Assembly: GCF_000826525.2 (NCBI RefSeq)
Contig: NZ_LN651331.1
Coordinates: 124,001-188,000, forward strand
DNA from: Mobilicoccus massiliensis
Lineage (GTDB): Bacteria; Actinomycetota; Actinomycetes; Actinomycetales; Dermatophilaceae
DNA: 64,000 nt
Direction: 5' to 3'
In this document: positions 27,459 through 36,721 of the stretch, piece by piece
Layout: every line of letters begins with the position of its first letter
Numbering within the stretch: position 1 is the first letter of the stretch
Made by a program: the position numbers and the translations under genes
The notes under the pieces: model-generated
The model's database searches: none
Told to the model about the DNA's origin: nothing
The model's input: only the letters and a program-made list of their open reading frames with translations

Positions 27459-28847
27459 ATGAGCGAGCCGACGAGCGACACCGCCGACACCAGGACCGAA
27501 GAGTTGCGGCGCCGGATCGCCGACCTCATGCCCGGCGTGCGCGCCGACCTCGAGGAACTCGTGCGGATCCCCAGCGTGTCGCTCGACTCCTTCGATCCCG
27601 TCGAGGTCACCCGAAGCGCGGAGAGGGTCGTCGAGCTGCTCACCGACGCCGGGGCGAGCGCGGAGATCGTGCAGGTCGAGGGCGGCCACCCCGCCGTCAT
27701 CGGGCACATCGACGGGCCGCAGGGCGCCCCCACCGTGCTGCTCTACGCCCACCACGACGTGCAGCCCCCGGGAGACGAGAGCGACTGGCGGTCCTCGCCG
27801 TTCGAGCCCACCGAGCGCGACGGGCGGCTGTACGGCCGCGGCGCGGCCGACGACAAGGCAGGGGTCATGGCGCACGTCGCGGCTCTGCGCGCGCACGACG
27901 GCAGGCCACCGGTCTCGGTGCGGCTGTTCGTCGAGGGCGAGGAGGAGGTCGGGTCGGAGTCGCTGCCCGCGCTGCTCGAGGCCCACGCCGATCGGCTCGA
28001 CTGCGACGCGATCGTCATCGCCGACTCGGCCAACTGGGCGGTCGGCACCCCTTCCCTCACGGCGACACTGCGCGGCCAGGTGCGGGCCGTCGTCGAGACG
28101 CGGGCCCTCGACCACGGGCTGCACTCCGGCATCTTCGGTGGCCCCGTGCCCGACGCGATCACCGCGATGTGTCGTCTGCTCGCCACGCTGCACACCGACG
28201 CCGGTGACGTGGCCGTCGACGGGCTCGTCCACGGCGCCGACCCGGGGGTCGACTATCCGGAGGAGTCGTTGCGCGCCGACTCCGGCATCCTCGACGGCGT
28301 CGACCTCGTCGGCACCGGCTCCCTGGCCTCCCGCCTCTGGAGCAAGCCGTCGCTCACCGTCATCGGCATCGACGCACCGGCCGTCGACGTGGCCGCCAAC
28401 CTGCTCACGCCGTCGTGCCGGGCCAAGCTCTCGCTGCGCATCGCCCCGGAGCAGGATCCGCTGGCCGCGTACGAGGCCCTGCGCCGCCACCTCGAACGGC
28501 ACGCGCCGTGGGGCGTGCAGGTGAGCGTCGAACTCGTCGACGAGGGAGCCGGGTTCACCGCCTCCACCGAGGGCCCGGTCGCGCGGACGATGCTGGGAGC
28601 GCTCGCCGACGCCTGGCAGGCCGAGCCCAACGCCGTCGGCCTGGGCGCGTCGATCCCCTTCATCTCCCAGTTCGCCGAGGCCTTCCCGAAGGCGGCCATC
28701 CTCATCACCGGGGTCGAGGATCCCGACACCCGCGCCCACGGCGCCGACGAGAGCCTGCACCTGGCAGAGTTCGAGAAGGCCTGCCTCGCCGAGGCGCTGC
28801 TGCTCGACCGGCTCGGCCGGCAGGACGACGCGTACGCGACGCCCTGA
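27459..28847 (+). CDS. M20 family metallo-dipeptidase
   Basis: This 462-residue cytoplasmic peptidase has the two-zinc site of M20 enzymes: His and Asp in LLYAHHDVQPPG, the bridging Asp in YGRGAADDKAG, the catalytic Glu pair in FVEGEEEVGSES, Asp in VIADSANW and a terminal His in GADESLHLAEFE. A dimerisation (lid) domain interrupts the catalytic domain around residues 215-330. The closest group is the ArgE/DapE-like dipeptidase clade; the exact substrate is not determinable. The start appears leaderless. Confidence 0.9.
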   Translation: MSEPTSDTADTRTEELRRRIADLMPGVRADLEELVRIPSVSLDSFDPVEVTRSAERVVELLTDAGASAEIVQVEGGHPAVIGHIDGPQGAPTVLLYAHHDVQPPGDESDWRSSPFEPTERDGRLYGRGAADDKAGVMAHVAALRAHDGRPPVSVRLFVEGEEEVGSESLPALLEAHADRLDCDAIVIADSANWAVGTPSLTATLRGQVRAVVETRALDHGLHSGIFGGPVPDAITAMCRLLATLHTDAGDVAVDGLVHGADPGVDYPEESLRADSGILDGVDLVGTGSLASRLWSKPSLTVIGIDAPAVDVAANLLTPSCRAKLSLRIAPEQDPLAAYEALRRHLERHAPWGVQVSVELVDEGAGFTASTEGPVARTMLGALADAWQAEPNAVGLGASIPFISQFAEAFPKAAILITGVEDPDTRAHGADESLHLAEFEKACLAEALLLDRLGRQDDAYATP

Positions 28848-28888
28848 TCGAGCCCACGAACCGATCGAAGACACGAGGAGACGTCTCA

Positions 28889-30049
28889 GTGCGCGTGCTC
28901 ATCTGCCCCGAGTCCTTTCCCGGGATGCTGACCGCGGTCCAGGCGGCCGAGGCCATGGCGGAGGGATGGCGGCAGCGGGCGCCCGGTGACGAGCTCACCC
29001 TCGCACCGCTCTCGGCAGGCGGTCCCGGGTTCCTCTCCTCGCTGTCGACGGCCGTCCGCGGCGAGGCCGTGGCGGCGACCGTGAGCGACCCCCTCGGACG
29101 GCCGGTGCCGGCGTCCCTGCTCGTCGTCGACGACGGCGGCGGCACTCGTACGGCGTACGTCGAGGCGGCGCAGGCCTGTGGCCTGCATCTGCTCAACGCC
29201 GACGAACGACGACCTCTCGTCACGAGCTCCTTCGGTGTGGGGCAGCTCGTTCGGGCCGCGCTCGAGGAGGGCGTCTCGCGCATCGTCGTCGCCGTCGGCG
29301 ACAGCGCGATCAACGACGGGGGAGCGGGGCTGCTCTGCGCGCTCGGGGTGGGCGACCCCGCTCGGCTCGCCCGCGGCGGCGGCGCCCTGCACGAGATGGC
29401 CGAGGACGCCCTCACCGGCCTCGACGAGGCCCAGGCGTTGCTCGCGGGCGTGGAGGTCGTCGTCGCCACCGAGGAACGTTGCCCGCTCCTCGGGTTCGAC
29501 GGCACCTCGGCCCTGGATGCGCCCGAGCGCGGCGCCGGGGGGGAGCAGTCACAGGCCCTGGAGACGGCGCTCGGCCGCTTCCACGACGTCGTCACCCGCA
29601 CTTGCCCGCCGGCGCCCGACCTGCTCACCGGCCTGCCCCGGCGGCTCGACCGCGAGCCGGGGGCGGGTGCCGGTGGCGGAATCGGTTACGCCCTGCTCGT
29701 GCTCGGCGCCCACGTCGAGAGCGCCGTCGAGGTCATCCAGCGTGCCCGCGACGTCGACTCCCTCCTCGACCGGCACGACCTCGTCCTCACCGGCGAGGGA
29801 CTCTTCGACTGGTCGTCGCTGCGCGGAGGAGTGATCGCGGGCATCGCCAGACTGGCGTCGACCCGCGGCCTTCCCGTGGTCGTCCTCGCCGGCGAGGTCA
29901 CCGTCGGTCGCCGCGAGACCATGGCGCTCGGTGTCTCCGGGGTGTACGCGCTGGTCGAACGCCCGGGCGAGGTGGCGGCGTTGATGGCCGACCCGGTCGG
30001 ATCGCTGCGCTCTCGCGCGGCCCGCGTCGCCGGCACGTGGTCGCCCTGA
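28889..30049 (+). CDS. Glycerate kinase family protein
   Basis: The 386-residue product matches glycerate kinase type II: an N-terminal VRVLICPESFPGMLTAVQAAEAM, the core GVSRIVVAVGDSAINDGGAGLLCALG, GAGAGGGIGYALLVLGA, and the late DLVLTGEGLFDWSSLRG. The enzyme phosphorylates D-glycerate in the glyoxylate or serine routes. The GTG at 28889 follows GAGGAG (28875-28880). The first conserved lysine of the usual CPDSFKGSLSA motif reads CPESFPG here, a substitution that could affect activity. The stop codon is the first of a triplicated 10-bp repeat. Confidence 0.85.
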   Translation: MRVLICPESFPGMLTAVQAAEAMAEGWRQRAPGDELTLAPLSAGGPGFLSSLSTAVRGEAVAATVSDPLGRPVPASLLVVDDGGGTRTAYVEAAQACGLHLLNADERRPLVTSSFGVGQLVRAALEEGVSRIVVAVGDSAINDGGAGLLCALGVGDPARLARGGGALHEMAEDALTGLDEAQALLAGVEVVVATEERCPLLGFDGTSALDAPERGAGGEQSQALETALGRFHDVVTRTCPPAPDLLTGLPRRLDREPGAGAGGGIGYALLVLGAHVESAVEVIQRARDVDSLLDRHDLVLTGEGLFDWSSLRGGVIAGIARLASTRGLPVVVLAGEVTVGRRETMALGVSGVYALVERPGEVAALMADPVGSLRSRAARVAGTWSP

Positions 30050-30070
30050 GTCGCCCTGAGTCGCCCTGAA
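30041..30070. repeat. Three tandem 10-bp units spanning the glycerate kinase stop codon
   Basis: TCGCCCTGAG is repeated at 30041, 30051 and 30061, the last copy ending in A instead of G. The stop codon TGA of the glycerate kinase lies in the first unit. Confidence 0.85.
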
Positions 30071-30131
30071 CCTCATGGGAGCGATGCGTGAGCCCCTCGC
30101 GCGGGAACACCGGCGCGGTCTACGGTGTTGT

Positions 30132-30150
30132 GAAGGGTAGCCTCACCCCG
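30132..30150. promoter_or_regulatory. Possible DtxR/IdeR-like iron box upstream of erpA
   Basis: GAAGGGTAGCCTCACCCCG matches 12 of 19 positions of the palindromic actinobacterial iron-box pattern TTAGGTTAG-S-CTAACCTAA, including the central TAGSCT core. It is 52 bp before the erpA start. A match of this quality can arise by chance, so confidence is modest. Confidence 0.35.
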
Positions 30151-30201
30151 AGGGTCGCGCCGCCGCGCTCGGCCCGTTGCACGACACGACTAGGGAGCAA
30201 C

Positions 30202-30558
30202 ATGACTGTGCAGAACGAGACGAAGGCACCCGAGCACGGTGTCCTGCTCACCGACGTGGCCGCGAGCAAGGTCAAGAGCCTGCTCGAGCAGGAGGGTCGC
30301 GACGACCTCCGCCTGCGCGTCGGCGTCCAGCCCGGTGGCTGCTCGGGGCTCATCTACCAGCTCTACTTCGACGAGCGCAGCCTCGACGGCGACGCCGTCC
30401 GCGACTTCGAGGGGGTCGAGGTCGTCGTCGACCGCATGAGCGCCCCCTACCTCGACGGCGCGACCATCGACTTCGCCGACACCATCGAGAAGCAGGGCTT
30501 CACCATCGACAACCCCAACGCGGGCAGCTCCTGCGCCTGCGGCGATTCCTTCAGCTGA
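30202..30558 (+). CDS. erpA: ErpA/IscA-type iron-sulfur cluster insertion protein
   Basis: This 118-residue A-type carrier delivers Fe-S clusters to target proteins. The three cluster-binding Cys are C47 (QPGGCSGLIYQ), C111 and C113 (NAGSSCACGDSFS). The ATG at 30202 is chosen because it follows AGGGAG and gives the standard length; a longer frame to 30088 is not conserved-looking. The gene lies close to the respiratory genes, where Rieske and other Fe-S proteins are needed. A strong hairpin terminates it. Confidence 0.93.
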   Translation: MTVQNETKAPEHGVLLTDVAASKVKSLLEQEGRDDLRLRVGVQPGGCSGLIYQLYFDERSLDGDAVRDFEGVEVVVDRMSAPYLDGATIDFADTIEKQGFTIDNPNAGSSCACGDSFS

Positions 30559-30593
30559 GTCGCCGGCGGGACGCCCTCCCGCTGATTCGCACC

Positions 30594-30630
30594 ACGGCGC
30601 CGCCGCCCCCGATCGGGGCGGCGGCGCCGT
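30594..30630 (+). terminator. Intrinsic-type terminator after erpA
   Basis: A perfect 16-bp GC-rich inverted repeat (arms 30594-30609 and 30615-30630) with a 5-nt loop lies 35 bp after the erpA stop. It lacks a long T tract, as is common in high-GC actinobacteria. Confidence 0.75.
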
Positions 30631-30691
30631 CGCGTGTGCGGCGGCCGTGTGAGCGCTCCGCCCCCTCAACCCCTCAGACCCCTCAGGCCCC

Positions 30692-31237
30692 TCAGAGCGC
30701 CGGGGAGGCGTGAGCCGGTTCGCGACCGCTCGTGAACAGTCGCCACGGACGCGCCGCGAGGAGGAACACGATCAGCGGCACGACGAGGACGATCAGGAAC
30801 GAGTCGCCGCCCACAGAGAACGCGCCGCCGTCGGGCTCGACGAACGCGGTGAAGCGGGCCCCGAACCACGGGGCCACCGTCCTCGAATCGATCTCGCGGC
30901 CCGTGACCCCGCTCGCGCGTACACCTTCGAGGAAGGCCATCGCGCTGAAGAAGTAGCTGTAGAGCAACACGGCGAAGACCGGCAGGGCCACGGCCGCTCC
31001 CACGCTCCATCGCGGCCGGCCGGGGTATCCCTCACCGACGGTGCGGGCGAGGTCGCGCATCGGGCCGAGGCTGCGGACGGCGGCCCGCATCCCCTCGCTG
31101 CGGGCGAGGTCGTCGAGCATGGTCCTGACCTCACGGCGTTCGGTCCTGCGGCGTGCTCTGGGCACGCCTTCGTAGTCGAGCCAGAAGTCGAGCGTCTGGA
31201 CGGCGTTCTCACGGCGCCACAGATCGGCGAACGTCAT
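30692..31237 (-). CDS. Membrane protein paired with a PadR regulator
   Basis: This 181-residue protein has a charged N-terminal cytoplasmic region (about residues 1-75, rich in Arg and Glu), a membrane helix (VGAAVALPVFAVLLYSYFFS), an extracytoplasmic segment and a second helix (SFLIVLVVPLIVFLLAARPW). I do not recognise a defined family with certainty. Its position 6 bp downstream of padR resembles the common pairing of PadR with short helical-prefix membrane proteins that act as its partner or target. Confidence 0.75.
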   Translation of the reverse strand: MTFADLWRRENAVQTLDFWLDYEGVPRARRRTERREVRTMLDDLARSEGMRAAVRSLGPMRDLARTVGEGYPGRPRWSVGAAVALPVFAVLLYSYFFSAMAFLEGVRASGVTGREIDSRTVAPWFGARFTAFVEPDGGAFSVGGDSFLIVLVVPLIVFLLAARPWRLFTSGREPAHASPAL

Positions 31238-31243
31238 GGCGGA

Positions 31244-31597
31244 TCACTCCTTCGGCGGAAGCGGGGTCTGGATGGGTCGATCGAGCACGCGGTCCACGGC
31301 CTCGACGAGCGCGTGCCAGGAGGAGGTGCGGTGGCCGAGTTCGGCGCGGCCCGCCTCGGTGAGCCGGTAGTACTTGCGGGCGGGGCCGGTCTCGGAGCGG
31401 CGCAGGTAGCTCTCGGCGAGGCCGGAGTTCTCCAGCCGGGTCAGCGCGGGGTACACGGTGCCCTCGCCGAGGTCGTCGAAGCCCCGGCTCTGCAGGTGGG
31501 CGAGGACGGAGTATCCATAGCTGTCCTCCCGTGCGAGTTCGTGCAGCAGGAGGAGGGCGAGGACCCCCTTGAGCATCTGCGGATCGTGCGAGGACAT
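31244..31597 (-). CDS. PadR family transcriptional regulator
   Basis: The 117-residue protein is a minimal PadR winged-helix repressor: MLKGVLALLLLHELAREDSYGY at the N-terminus, LGEGTVYPALTRLENSGL for the recognition helix and wing, and ARKYYRLTEAGRAEL for the beta-wing strand. A C-terminal helix (WHALVEAVDRVL) would form the dimer. It is followed 6 bp later by a membrane protein gene and preceded by a near-perfect inverted repeat, so autoregulation is likely. Confidence 0.92.
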   Translation of the reverse strand: MSSHDPQMLKGVLALLLLHELAREDSYGYSVLAHLQSRGFDDLGEGTVYPALTRLENSGLAESYLRRSETGPARKYYRLTEAGRAELGHRTSSWHALVEAVDRVLDRPIQTPLPPKE

Positions 31598-31614
31598 GCT
31601 CCATGATGTTCTCA

Positions 31615-31637
31615 GGTACTCGACTTGGTCAAGTACC
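31615..31637. promoter_or_regulatory. Probable PadR operator
   Basis: GGTACTCGAC-TTG-GTCAAGTACC is an inverted repeat with 9 of 10 matching pairs, 18 bp upstream of the padR ATG. It also lies about 50 bp upstream of the -10 box of the divergent PfkB kinase gene. The TACTTGAC-GTCAAGTA form is the type seen before actinobacterial padR genes. Confidence 0.7.
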
Positions 31638-31685
31638 GACGCGTGCGCCGCCCGATGTCGTCGGAGATGCGAGCGACCCGCACGT

Positions 31686-31691
31686 TAGATT
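31686..31691 (+). promoter_or_regulatory. -10 box for a leaderless sugar-kinase transcript
   Basis: TAGATT lies at -12 to -7 of the GTG at 31698, with no Shine-Dalgarno sequence between. Confidence 0.6.
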
Positions 31692-31697
31692 GGTCGG

Positions 31698-32684
31698 GTG
31701 CCTATCGCCGTTGCCGGGTCCATCGCGACCGATCACCTCATGACCTTCCAGGGACGCTTCGCCGATTCCCTCATCGCCGAGCAGCTCGAGCAGGTGTCGC
31801 TCTCCTTCCTCGCGAGCGGCCTCGAGATCCGCCGCGGGGGAGTGGGCGGCAACATCAGCTTCGGGATGGGCGTGCTCGGGCTGCGCCCGGTGCTCGTCGG
31901 CGCGGCCGGCCCCGACTTCGCCGACTACCGCTCGTGGCTCGAGCGGCACGGCGTCGACTGCGAGTCCGTCCACATCTCCGACTCCGCGCACACCGCGCGC
32001 TTCGTCTGCACCACCGACGCCGTGCTCGCCCAGATCGCCACCTTCTATCCCGGCGCGATGTCGGAGGCGCGTGACCTCGAACTCGCCCCGGTCGCCCAGC
32101 GCGTCGGTGAACTCGAGCTCGTCCTCATCGGCCCCGACGACCCCGAGGCGATGCTGCGCCACACCGACGAGTGCCGCGAACGCGGCATTCCGTTCGCCGC
32201 CGACCCCAGCCAGCAGATGGCGTTCATGGACGGCCCGGCGATCCGCCGCCTCATCGACGGGGCCACCTACCTCTTCACGAACGAGTACGAGTCGCACCTC
32301 GCCGAGCAGAAGACCGGCTGGGACGCCGCGGAGATCGCCGAGCGGGTGCAGACGCGCGTCATCACCCGGGGTGCCGAGGGTTGCACGGTGTTCACCCGGG
32401 GCGAGGAGCCGATCTCCGTGGGCGTGGTGCCCGCCCGGACTGTCGCCGACCCCACCGGTGTCGGCGACGCGTTCCGGGCCGGGTTCCTCGCGGCGCTGGG
32501 CTGGGGGCTGGAGCTGCGGCAGTGCGCGCAGCTCGGCGCCGTCATGGCGACGCATGTCGTCGAGACGGTGGGCACCCAGGAGTACGCCGAGAACCTCACG
32601 GGTCTGCGGGCCCGCCTGGCCGAGGTCTACGGCGACGCCGATGCCGACGCGATCGCCGCCCATCTTCCAGAGAGTCGTGTCTGA
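31698..32684 (+). CDS. PfkB family carbohydrate/adenosine kinase
   Basis: This 328-residue ribokinase-fold kinase has GGVGGNISFGMGVLGLRP near residue 48, the nucleotide-binding VITRGAEGCTVF, and the C-terminal anion-hole motif DPTGVGDAFRAGF with the catalytic Asp. Actinobacterial proteins of this type next to oxidase genes are often annotated as adenosine kinase, but the sugar specificity cannot be decided here. The GTG start appears leaderless. Its stop overlaps the aat start by 8 bp. Confidence 0.9.
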   Translation: MPIAVAGSIATDHLMTFQGRFADSLIAEQLEQVSLSFLASGLEIRRGGVGGNISFGMGVLGLRPVLVGAAGPDFADYRSWLERHGVDCESVHISDSAHTARFVCTTDAVLAQIATFYPGAMSEARDLELAPVAQRVGELELVLIGPDDPEAMLRHTDECRERGIPFAADPSQQMAFMDGPAIRRLIDGATYLFTNEYESHLAEQKTGWDAAEIAERVQTRVITRGAEGCTVFTRGEEPISVGVVPARTVADPTGVGDAFRAGFLAALGWGLELRQCAQLGAVMATHVVETVGTQEYAENLTGLRARLAEVYGDADADAIAAHLPESRV

Positions 32685-33393
32685 CGACCCACCCCGCCCC
32701 GTCGAGCCTCCTCCCAGCCGGTTCGCGTTCGACCCGCTGAGCGACCGGGGGGAGGAGGTGGCCGGTGTCGGGGCCGATCTCGAGCCGGGCACGCTGCTGG
32801 CCGCCTACCGCGAAGGGGTCTTCCCGATGGGGGTCGGCCGGCACGGCGCGGGCCCCCTCGTGTGGTGGTCGCCCGACCCGCGAGGTGTCCTGCTCCCGGG
32901 TCGCCTGAGGGTGTCGAGGTCGCTGCGCAAGTCGATGCGCCGCTTCGACGTCACCGTCGACACGGATTTCGAAGGGGTCGTCGCCGGGTGCGCCGACCCC
33001 GGGCGCGAGGGCCGATGGATCACGGGAGCCGTCGCCGACGCCTACGTGCGTCTTCACCGCCTCGGTTGGGCGCACTCGGTCGAGGTCCGCCGCGATGGCG
33101 AGCTCGTCGGCGGCCTGTACGGGGTGGCGATCGGCGGGTTCTTCGCGGGTGAGTCGATGTTCCACCGGGTCACCGACGCGTCCAAGGTCGCGCTCGTCGC
33201 CCTCGTCGAGTGCTTGTACGCCGACCGCGATCCGCGCCGGCTCATCGACACCCAGTGGTCGACGCCGCATCTGGCCTCGCTCGGTGTCGTCGACATTCCC
33301 CGGGTCGACTACCTGCGAAGACTCGCCTGGGCCCTCGAGGCCCCGATCGCACCCGCGTTGCTCGACGCGTGGCAGGAGGGGCGCGGCTCCTGA
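32677..33393 (+). CDS. aat: Leucyl/phenylalanyl-tRNA-protein transferase
   Basis: Aat adds Leu or Phe from aminoacyl-tRNA to N-terminal Arg or Lys of proteins, marking them for ClpS-ClpAP degradation. The 238-residue protein shows the family blocks LLAAYREGVFPMG, WWSPDPRGVLLP, WITGAVADAYVRLHRLGWAHSVEV (quoted in part), GGLYGVAIGGFFAGESMF and DTQWSTPHLASLG. The GTG at 32677 overlaps the kinase stop and is close to the conserved start of the fold, so it is preferred. It is co-transcribed with the kinase. Confidence 0.93.
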   Translation: MSDDPPRPVEPPPSRFAFDPLSDRGEEVAGVGADLEPGTLLAAYREGVFPMGVGRHGAGPLVWWSPDPRGVLLPGRLRVSRSLRKSMRRFDVTVDTDFEGVVAGCADPGREGRWITGAVADAYVRLHRLGWAHSVEVRRDGELVGGLYGVAIGGFFAGESMFHRVTDASKVALVALVECLYADRDPRRLIDTQWSTPHLASLGVVDIPRVDYLRRLAWALEAPIAPALLDAWQEGRGS

Positions 33394-33507
33394 CGGATCC
33401 GCGTGGGCCATCGGCCTGCGCCGCCCCGCCTCGTAAGGCCGGCGAACCCCGCGGGATCCCACCTCGACCGGCCACCCCGCTACACGCAATCGAGAAGTCG
33501 TCTGGTC

Positions 33508-33513
33508 TATGCT
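33508..33513 (+). promoter_or_regulatory. Possible -10 box of the ctaC-ctaD-ctaF operon
   Basis: TATGCT is the best -10-like hexamer in the 211-bp region between aat and ctaC and would give a leader of about 85 nt. No convincing -35 is visible. Confidence 0.35.
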
Positions 33514-33604
33514 GGCGACGTCCATGACCCCCGTCGACCACGGTCGCTCGGGGCGGCACCCTTCACGACCAGCGGGGTGCCACAACCGAACCGGAAGGTG
33601 TACC

Positions 33605-34495
33605 TTGCCTCGGCACGATGACTCACCCAGGCGCGGCCGACGTTCACGCGTCGCGCTCGGCGGTCTCGCGGCACTCGCCGCGATCTCGCTCAGCGGCTGT
33701 TCCGACGCGCTCTCGCGAGGGTTCCTGCCCAGGGGCGCCTCGACCGGAGCAGACCGCGTCACCGCCCTCTGGATCGCGATGTGGATCACGGCGCTGGCCG
33801 TCGGATGCCTCGTCTGGGGTCTGACGATCTGGTGCATCGTCCGCTACCGCCGCAAGAAGGACGACGTCGGCCTCCCGCCCCAGCTGCGGTACAACGTGCC
33901 GATCGAGATCCTCTACACCGTCATCCCGGTGATGATGGTGGGCGTCATCTTCTTCTTCACCGCCCGCGACGAGGCCGTCCTCCTCGACACCAGCGCCGAG
34001 CCCGACGTGACGATCAACGTCGTCGGCAAGCAGTGGAGCTGGGACTTCAACTACGTCGACGACAAGGTCTGGGACTCCGGCGTGCAGGCCCAGCTCACGG
34101 GCAAGCCGGGCGTCGAGGAGACCCTCCCCACCCTCTACCTGCCCGAGAACTCCCGCGTGACGTTCGTGCTCACCGCGCGCGACGTCATCCACTCCTTCTG
34201 GGTGCCGGCCTTCCAGCAGAAGCTCGACATGGTCCCCGGCAAGGTGAACAAGTTGCAGGTCCACACCCAGCAGCAGGGCACGTTCCAGGGCAAGTGCGCC
34301 GAGTTGTGCGGCGCCTACCACGCGACCATGCTGTTCAACGTCAAGGTCGTCTCCCGTGAGGAGTACGACCGGCACATGGCCGACCTCAAGGCCCGGGGTC
34401 AGACGGGAATGCTCGACAACTCCCTCAGCCGACAGCACCTGGAGCCGGGTCAGCCCAGCTACCAGCAGTACCAGCCTCAAGGAGGTGGAAACTGA
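33605..34495 (+). CDS. ctaC: Cytochrome c oxidase subunit II (CtaC)
   Basis: CtaC carries the binuclear CuA centre that receives electrons for the aa3 oxidase. The 296-residue precursor is a lipoprotein (basic start, hydrophobic core, lipobox SLSGC with C32), has two membrane helices ([20 protein letters not shown] and [19 protein letters not shown]), and ends in the CuA domain with [12 protein letters not shown] and [12 protein letters not shown], which supplies both Cys, His, Glu and Met ligands. A TTG start at 33605 follows GGAAGGTG at good spacing. The stop overlaps the ctaD ATG (TGATG). Confidence 0.95.
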   Translation: MPRHDDSPRRGRRSRVALGGLAALAAISLSGCSDALSRGFLPRGASTGADRVTALWIAMWITALAVGCLVWGLTIWCIVRYRRKKDDVGLPPQLRYNVPIEILYTVIPVMMVGVIFFFTARDEAVLLDTSAEPDVTINVVGKQWSWDFNYVDDKVWDSGVQAQLTGKPGVEETLPTLYLPENSRVTFVLTARDVIHSFWVPAFQQKLDMVPGKVNKLQVHTQQQGTFQGKCAELCGAYHATMLFNVKVVSREEYDRHMADLKARGQTGMLDNSLSRQHLEPGQPSYQQYQPQGGGN

Positions 34496-36267
34496 TGGCC
34501 ACCATCGTCACCAGGCCGGAGCACACGGGGCACGGCCCCGAGCCACAGGCCACCACGTCGCTCGGCCGCCAGGTCGTCAAGGTCCTCACGACCACCGACC
34601 ACAAGGTCATCGCGAACCTGTACTTCGCCACCACGATGTTCTTCTTCTCCCTCGGTGGCGTCCTCGCCCTCATCATCCGCGCCGAGCTCACCGTTCCCGG
34701 TCTGCAGGTGCTGCAGAACCTCGAGCAGTTCAACTCGATGTTCACGCTGCACGGCTCGATCATGCTGCTGCTCTTCGCGACCCCGCTGTTCGCCGCGTTC
34801 TCCAACCTGCTCATCCCGCTGCAGATCGGCGCCCCCGACGTCGCGTTCCCGCGGCTCAACATGCTGGCCTACTGGCTCTACCTGTTCGGCGGTCTCACGG
34901 CCGTCTCAGGGTTCCTCGTTCCCGGCGGTGCCGCGTCGTTCGGCTGGTTCGCCTACACCCCGCTGTCGAACGCGACGTTCTCGCCGAGCCTCGGCTCCGA
35001 CCTGTGGATCCTCGGCTTCGCGGCCACCGGTTTCGGCACGATCATGGGCTCGGTCAACTTCATCACGACGATCGTGTGCATGCGTGCGCCCGGCATGACG
35101 ATGTTCCGCATGCCGATTTTCACGTGGACCGCGCTCGTCACCTCGCTGCTGGTCCTCATGGTCTTCCCCGTGCTCACCGCCGCGTGGTTCGCGCTGGCCG
35201 GCGACCGCATGTACGGCATGCACGTCTACGACCCGACGAACGGCGGCCCGATCCTCTACCAGCACCTGTTCTGGTTCTTCGGTCACCCCGAGGTGTACAT
35301 CATCGCGTTGCCGTTCTTCGGCATCGTGAGCGAGGTCTTCCCGGTCTTCTCCCGTAAGCCGATCTTCGGCTACAAGGGCGTCATCTTCGCCACGATCGCC
35401 ATCGCGGCCCTCTCGGCCACGGTGTGGGCGCACCACATGTACGTCACCGGCCAGGTCCTCCTGCCGTTCTTCTCGATCATGACGATGCTCATCGCGGTCC
35501 CGACCGGCGTGAAGTTCTTCAACTGGATCGGCACGATGTGGGGCGGCTCGCTCACGTTCGAGACCCCGATGCTGTGGGCTCTCGGCTTCCTCGTCACGTT
35601 CCTCTTCGGTGGTCTGACCGGCGTCATCCTCGCCAGCCCGGCCCTCGACTTCCACCTGTCCGACACCTACTTTGTCGTCGCGCACTTCCACTACACGGTG
35701 TTCGGCACCGTCGTGTTCGCGATGTTCTCCGGCTACTACTTCTGGTGGCCGAAGATCACCGGCAAGATGCTCGACGAGCGTCTCGGCAAGATCCACTTCT
35801 GGATGCTGTTCTTCGGCTTCCACATCACGTTCCTCATCCAGCACTGGCTGGGCGTCGAGGGCATGCCCCGCCGCTACGGCGACTACATGGTCGAGGACGG
35901 CTTCGAGCTGTGGAACATCGTCTCCACGGTGGGCGCCACGCTGCTCGGCGCGTCGATGATCCCGTTCTTCATCAACGTGTGGAAGACCTACCGCCACGCG
36001 CCCAAGGTCACGGTCGACGACCCGTGGGGCTACGGGGCCTCTCTCGAGTGGGCGACCTCGTGCCCGCCGCCGCGGCACAACTTCGACGCGCTGCCGCGCA
36101 TCCGCTCCGAGCGCCCGGTCTTCGACCTCAACCACCCCGAGGTGGCGGCGTTCGACACGCCGACCCCCGACAAGGGTGTGCTCGACGAGCTGTACGGTGA
36201 GCCCGACCTCGAGGGTCAGTCCGCCGGTGGCCGCTCGGACCGCTCGCAGAACGGAGACATTCGATGA
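34495..36267 (+). CDS. ctaD: Cytochrome c oxidase subunit I (CtaD)
   Basis: This 590-residue, 12-helix catalytic subunit contains haem a, haem a3 and CuB. The ligands are visible: the haem a His in [13 protein letters not shown], the CuB/Tyr cross-link pair in FFGHPEVYI, the two CuB His in [11 protein letters not shown], and the haem a3 and a His in [11 protein letters not shown]. The D- and K-channel contexts look normal for an A-type oxidase. It partners with CtaC, CtaE, CtaF and the bc1 complex. ATGA overlaps with ctaF at the 3' end show operon coupling. Confidence 0.97.
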   Translation: MATIVTRPEHTGHGPEPQATTSLGRQVVKVLTTTDHKVIANLYFATTMFFFSLGGVLALIIRAELTVPGLQVLQNLEQFNSMFTLHGSIMLLLFATPLFAAFSNLLIPLQIGAPDVAFPRLNMLAYWLYLFGGLTAVSGFLVPGGAASFGWFAYTPLSNATFSPSLGSDLWILGFAATGFGTIMGSVNFITTIVCMRAPGMTMFRMPIFTWTALVTSLLVLMVFPVLTAAWFALAGDRMYGMHVYDPTNGGPILYQHLFWFFGHPEVYIIALPFFGIVSEVFPVFSRKPIFGYKGVIFATIAIAALSATVWAHHMYVTGQVLLPFFSIMTMLIAVPTGVKFFNWIGTMWGGSLTFETPMLWALGFLVTFLFGGLTGVILASPALDFHLSDTYFVVAHFHYTVFGTVVFAMFSGYYFWWPKITGKMLDERLGKIHFWMLFFGFHITFLIQHWLGVEGMPRRYGDYMVEDGFELWNIVSTVGATLLGASMIPFFINVWKTYRHAPKVTVDDPWGYGASLEWATSCPPPRHNFDALPRIRSERPVFDLNHPEVAAFDTPTPDKGVLDELYGEPDLEGQSAGGRSDRSQNGDIR

Positions 36268-36665
36268 GGCAGGCCTCGGCCCTGTTCAACGGCGCAGCCG
36301 TCTTCTTCATCCCGGTCGCGATCATCTACGGCATCTTCACCAAGTGGAGCGAGCCGGTCGGCACCGTCGCCATGACCCTGCTGGGGATCATGGGACTCAT
36401 GGTCGGCCTGTACCTGCGCGCCACGATGAAGCGCCTCGACCGCGACCCGTCCGACGACGCGCGCGGTGAACAGTGGATGCAGGAGGGCGAGTACGGGTTC
36501 TTCAGCCCGCACTCGTGGTGGCCGCTTCCGCTGGCCGCCTCCGCGATGATCATCTTCCTGGGCCTTCGCCTCGGCCTCTGGGTGTTCCTCGTCGGAGCGA
36601 TTCTCGGCATCCTGTCCCTCATCGGGTGGGTCTTCGAGTACTTCCGCCAGGACATGCCCATCTGA
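36264..36665 (+). CDS. ctaF: Cytochrome c oxidase subunit IV (CtaF)
   Basis: The 133-residue protein is the actinobacterial subunit IV of the aa3 oxidase. It has four predicted membrane helices in two pairs ([37 protein letters not shown], a pair in the C-terminal third) separated by a charged loop with [20 protein letters not shown]. The ATG overlaps the ctaD stop (ATGA). A strong terminator follows 21 bp after the stop, closing the operon. Confidence 0.93.
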   Translation: MRQASALFNGAAVFFIPVAIIYGIFTKWSEPVGTVAMTLLGIMGLMVGLYLRATMKRLDRDPSDDARGEQWMQEGEYGFFSPHSWWPLPLAASAMIIFLGLRLGLWVFLVGAILGILSLIGWVFEYFRQDMPI

Positions 36666-36686
36666 GCGCCACCGATCGTTCGATCA

Positions 36687-36721
36687 GCGCGAACCCCGCC
36701 GGATCCCGGCGGGGTTCGCGC
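36687..36721 (+). terminator. Terminator of the ctaC-ctaD-ctaF operon
   Basis: A perfect 16-bp inverted repeat (arms 36687-36702 and 36706-36721) with a 3-nt loop is followed by a T-rich stretch (TTCGTTGCGTTCTCGTT). This is a canonical intrinsic terminator. Confidence 0.88.

Noticed and set aside
30061..30200. Longer erpA start at 30088
   Set aside because: The extra 38 residues are not family-like, and the ATG at 30202 has AGGGAG and gives the standard length.
33394..33604. Possible small gene or RNA between aat and ctaC
   Set aside because: Short open frames here have no conserved look and the region is best explained as the ctaC promoter and leader.
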